Below are positions 59,449 through 61,379 of a DNA stretch of 61,379 nt, piece after piece; positions within the stretch are counted from its first letter, which is position 1; the number at the start of each line of letters is the position of its first letter. The position numbers were made by a program, and so were the translations under genes. The stretch is from positions 1 to 61,379 of the forward strand of contig CALDOK010000276.1 of assembly GCA_937912125.1 (NCBI GenBank), given 5' to 3'. The DNA is from an uncultured Pseudomonadota bacterium (GTDB lineage Bacteria > Myxococcota_A > UBA796 > JAFGLY01). The notes under the pieces were generated by a model. The model saw only the letters and a list, made by a program, of their open reading frames with translations. It was not told the DNA's origin and did no database searches.

Positions 59449-61379
59449 CTAGGCCCCGTACTTCTTGATGGCGGCGTCCAGGCGGGGCAGCAGCAGGTAG
59501 ATGAACAGGGCCACACAGGCCGACAAGAACGCCAGCAGGAGGAAGAAGGCCTTGGGGGTCATCTGCCCCTGGATGCCGCCGAAGAAGCCGGAGAAGTTGT
59601 TGCCGAAGGCCGAGGCCATGAACCAGCCGCCCATGGTCAAGCCCACCAGGCGCTTGGGCGAGAGCTTGGTGACCAGGGACAGGCCCATGGGTGACAGGCA
59701 GAGCTCGCCGATGGTGACGATGGCGTAGAAACCCGCCAGCCACAGCCCGGCCACCTTCACGCTGCCGTCCTCCGACAGGAAGCCCGCCAGGGCCATCAGC
59801 AGCAGGGCCATGGTGGTCAGCACCAGGCCGTAGAAGATCTTGCGCGCCGTGGTGATGCCGCGGTTTTTGGCGACCATGAAGCCGAACAGGCCCACCACCA
59901 GCGGCGTGAACAGGATCACGAACAGGGGGTTGAAGCTCTGGTAGACCTCGGGGTTGACCACCTGCAGGAAGGCGCCTCGCTCCAGGTACTCGGGGTCCTT
60001 GTCGAAGCGCTCCCGGTAGCCGTCGTAGATGGTGCTGTAGGTGTGCGCGTCCACGATGTAGGCGGCCGTGGCCGCGCCTTGGGACTCGCGCACGAAGGCC
60101 ACCCGCCGCACGGCCTTGGCGCCGTCGGGGATCTCGACGCTCACCGTGGCGTGGCCATGGCTGTCCGTGCCTTCGACCACCGTGACCACGCCGTCGGCGT
60201 AGACGTCCGTGGCCCGCGGTGCCCAGTCGGCCTGCGCGGGGCTGGGCTCGGTGTCCAGGGCCAGCTCTTCGATACGAACGCCGGGGATCGCGGCCACCGT
60301 GGCGACCGCGCCTTCGTCCATGCGCTGCAGCCCGTACATGCGGGCGATCTCTGCGCTGTCCACCGCCAGCAGGGTGTCGGGGTGGGGGCGCTTTACGTCC
60401 GCGGCGGCGTTGGTGAAGTAGCTGGGCATGGCGTCCTGCTGGAAGGCGGAGGGCACGAAGCCCACCTCGCGGTCCGTGTCGTCCCGGGCCCACTGGGTCA
60501 TGGCCGAGCCGTTGAGGTGCAGGATCATGAAGAAGGTGCCGCCGGCCACATAGATGGGCAGCAGGGCCAGCAGGCCGTCGCGCTCGTCTTGGGGCGCGGT
60601 CAGGCCCATGCGCACGAAGAAGACGATCACGGGGATCATGCCGGCCAGGAAGCCGCAGACGGCGGGGCGCATGGCCACGCCCTCGGGCAGCCACCAGATG
60701 GCGGCGAAGTAGCCCAGGATGCCGACGCCGAAGGCGGGCGCGAGGATCTTGAGGGCGATGGAGGCCAGGCTCATGTCGTCGGGATCCCGCTCGGGCTGCC
60801 GGTCTGCCTTGGCCAGGACCTTCCAGTTGATGCCCAGGATCATCAGGCTGACGAGCAGGCCAACACCGGCGACGCGGAAGGTCCACAGCCAGCCCAGCTC
60901 GTTGCGCACCGAGGCGGCCAGCAGGGTGGCGATGAGCGCTCCGATGTTGATGCCCATGTAGAAGATGTTGAAGCCCGCGTCGCGCTTGGGGTCGCCCTTC
61001 TCGTACAGGTTTCCCACCATCACCGAGATGTTGGGCTTGAAGAAGCCGTTGCCCAGGATCAGCAGCACCAGCCCACCCACGAAGGTGACGTAGCCCTGCA
61101 CGCTCATCATGAAGAGCCCGCCGGCCATCATCAGGCCACCCAGGGCGACCGCCCGCCGGTAGCCCATCAGCCGGTCGGCGATCATGCCGCCCAGGAAGGG
61201 CGTGAAGTACACGAAGGCCAGGTACAGCCCGTAGATCTCGTTGCCCTCGGCCGCCGGCAGCCCCAGGCCGCCGCGCTCCATGTCGGTGGCGTACAGCAGC
61301 AGGATGCCCAGCATGGTGTAGAAGGCCAGCCGCTCCCACATCTCGGTGAAGAACAGCGCGTACAGACCCTTGGGGTGGC
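59449..61379 (-). CDS. POT-family proton-dependent oligopeptide transporter (5' end beyond window)
   Basis: At least 643 codons; the frame is open to the right edge. The residues there (HPKGLYALFFTEMWERLAFY) match the N-terminal POT signature with its E-x-x-E-R-x-x-x-Y motif, so the true start lies outside. From the Met at 61341 there are 12 or more helices with the second POT signature FNIFYMGINIGAL (about 124-136). It imports di-/tripeptides with protons across the inner membrane. Between two late helices (about 285-469) lies an unusually long polar insert with beta-rich segments, which would be periplasmic. The last helices contain FNPLFVILFTPLVVGLF. Confidence 0.9.
   Translation of the reverse strand, partial: HPKGLYALFFTEMWERLAFYTMLGILLLYATDMERGGLGLPAAEGNEIYGLYLAFVYFTPFLGGMIADRLMGYRRAVALGGLMMAGGLFMMSVQGYVTFVGGLVLLILGNGFFKPNISVMVGNLYEKGDPKRDAGFNIFYMGINIGALIATLLAASVRNELGWLWTFRVAGVGLLVSLMILGINWKVLAKADRQPERDPDDMSLASIALKILAPAFGVGILGYFAAIWWLPEGVAMRPAVCGFLAGMIPVIVFFVRMGLTAPQDERDGLLALLPIYVAGGTFFMILHLNGSAMTQWARDDTDREVGFVPSAFQQDAMPSYFTNAAADVKRPHPDTLLAVDSAEIARMYGLQRMDEGAVATVAAIPGVRIEELALDTEPSPAQADWAPRATDVYADGVVTVVEGTDSHGHATVSVEIPDGAKAVRRVAFVRESQGAATAAYIVDAHTYSTIYDGYRERFDKDPEYLERGAFLQVVNPEVYQSFNPLFVILFTPLVVGLFGFMVAKNRGITTARKIFYGLVLTTMALLLMALAGFLSEDGSVKVAGLWLAGFYAIVTIGELCLSPMGLSLVTKLSPKRLVGLTMGGWFMASAFGNNFSGFFGGIQGQMTPKAFFLLLAFLSACVALFIYLLLPRLDAAIKKYGA

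Overview
The window is a very GC-rich, densely coded stretch of a Gram-negative bacterial chromosome, most likely Myxococcota or a related 'deltaproteobacterial' lineage. This is inferred from an LptD homologue, many lipoproteins with lipoboxes, Asp-Ala/Asp-Thr-rich linkers, a Cys-Asp motif (ECSDGADNDRDG) typical of secreted myxobacterial proteins, frequent GTG/TTG starts and 1-11 bp overlaps between genes. I see no rRNA, tRNA, CRISPR array, insertion sequence or intact prophage. About fifty protein genes are supported; the last one (a POT-family peptide transporter) runs off the right edge.

Layout, left to right. 0.4-4.6 kb: a voltage-sensor-like K+ channel with an RCK domain, then an overlapping mrp-moaA-hypothetical trio. 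4.6-12.7 kb (minus): a likely operon of two alkaline-phosphatase-superfamily phosphodiesterases, a small DNA-binding-like protein, a three-helix membrane protein, a sulfotransferase-fold protein, a nitroreductase and a Cys-rich RCC1-repeat lipoprotein. 12.9-16.7 kb (plus): a small lipoprotein and two outer-membrane barrel proteins. 17.0-25.9 kb (plus): NlpC/P60 peptidase, FolC, a divergent LptD, a GT-C-like membrane protein, an asparagine-synthetase homologue lacking the glutaminase cysteine, and a beta-propeller-like lipoprotein. 25.9-28.7 kb (minus): a lipoprotein joining C39-like and HEXXH protease domains, a winged-helix protein and a DA-repeat lipoprotein. 28.8-33.7 kb: MscS, then (minus) a tightly coupled unit of pilin-like lipoprotein, adenosine deaminase and SF2 helicase. 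34.2-38.4 kb: small lipoproteins, a CMD/AhpD-like protein, an EamA transporter and membrane proteins. 38.4-43.5 kb: a type IV pilin-like protein, a protein that looks like a serine recombinase without its catalytic serine and with an added membrane anchor, and a coupled pair of radical SAM enzymes. 43.6-57.9 kb: an NAD-binding protein, then a long minus-strand run of housekeeping and envelope genes (bacterial PH-domain proteins, RlmB, YgiQ, PIN-PhoH, IHF-like, LipB, DnaE). 58.2-61.4 kb: a PEBP lipoprotein, a hypothetical and the POT transporter.

The most unusual items are: the recombinase-like membrane protein (38873-40768); a pilin head domain present both as a pilin and as a lipoprotein; a C-terminal LxxLGY motif on two small proteins either side of the phosphodiesterase pair; the Cys-less asparagine-synthetase homologue; and the adenosine deaminase-helicase pair. 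Promoter-like sequences across the window share a TTGnnn-17-TAGnnT pattern, which helped fix several start codons. All functional calls come from motif reading by eye; no database search was run.
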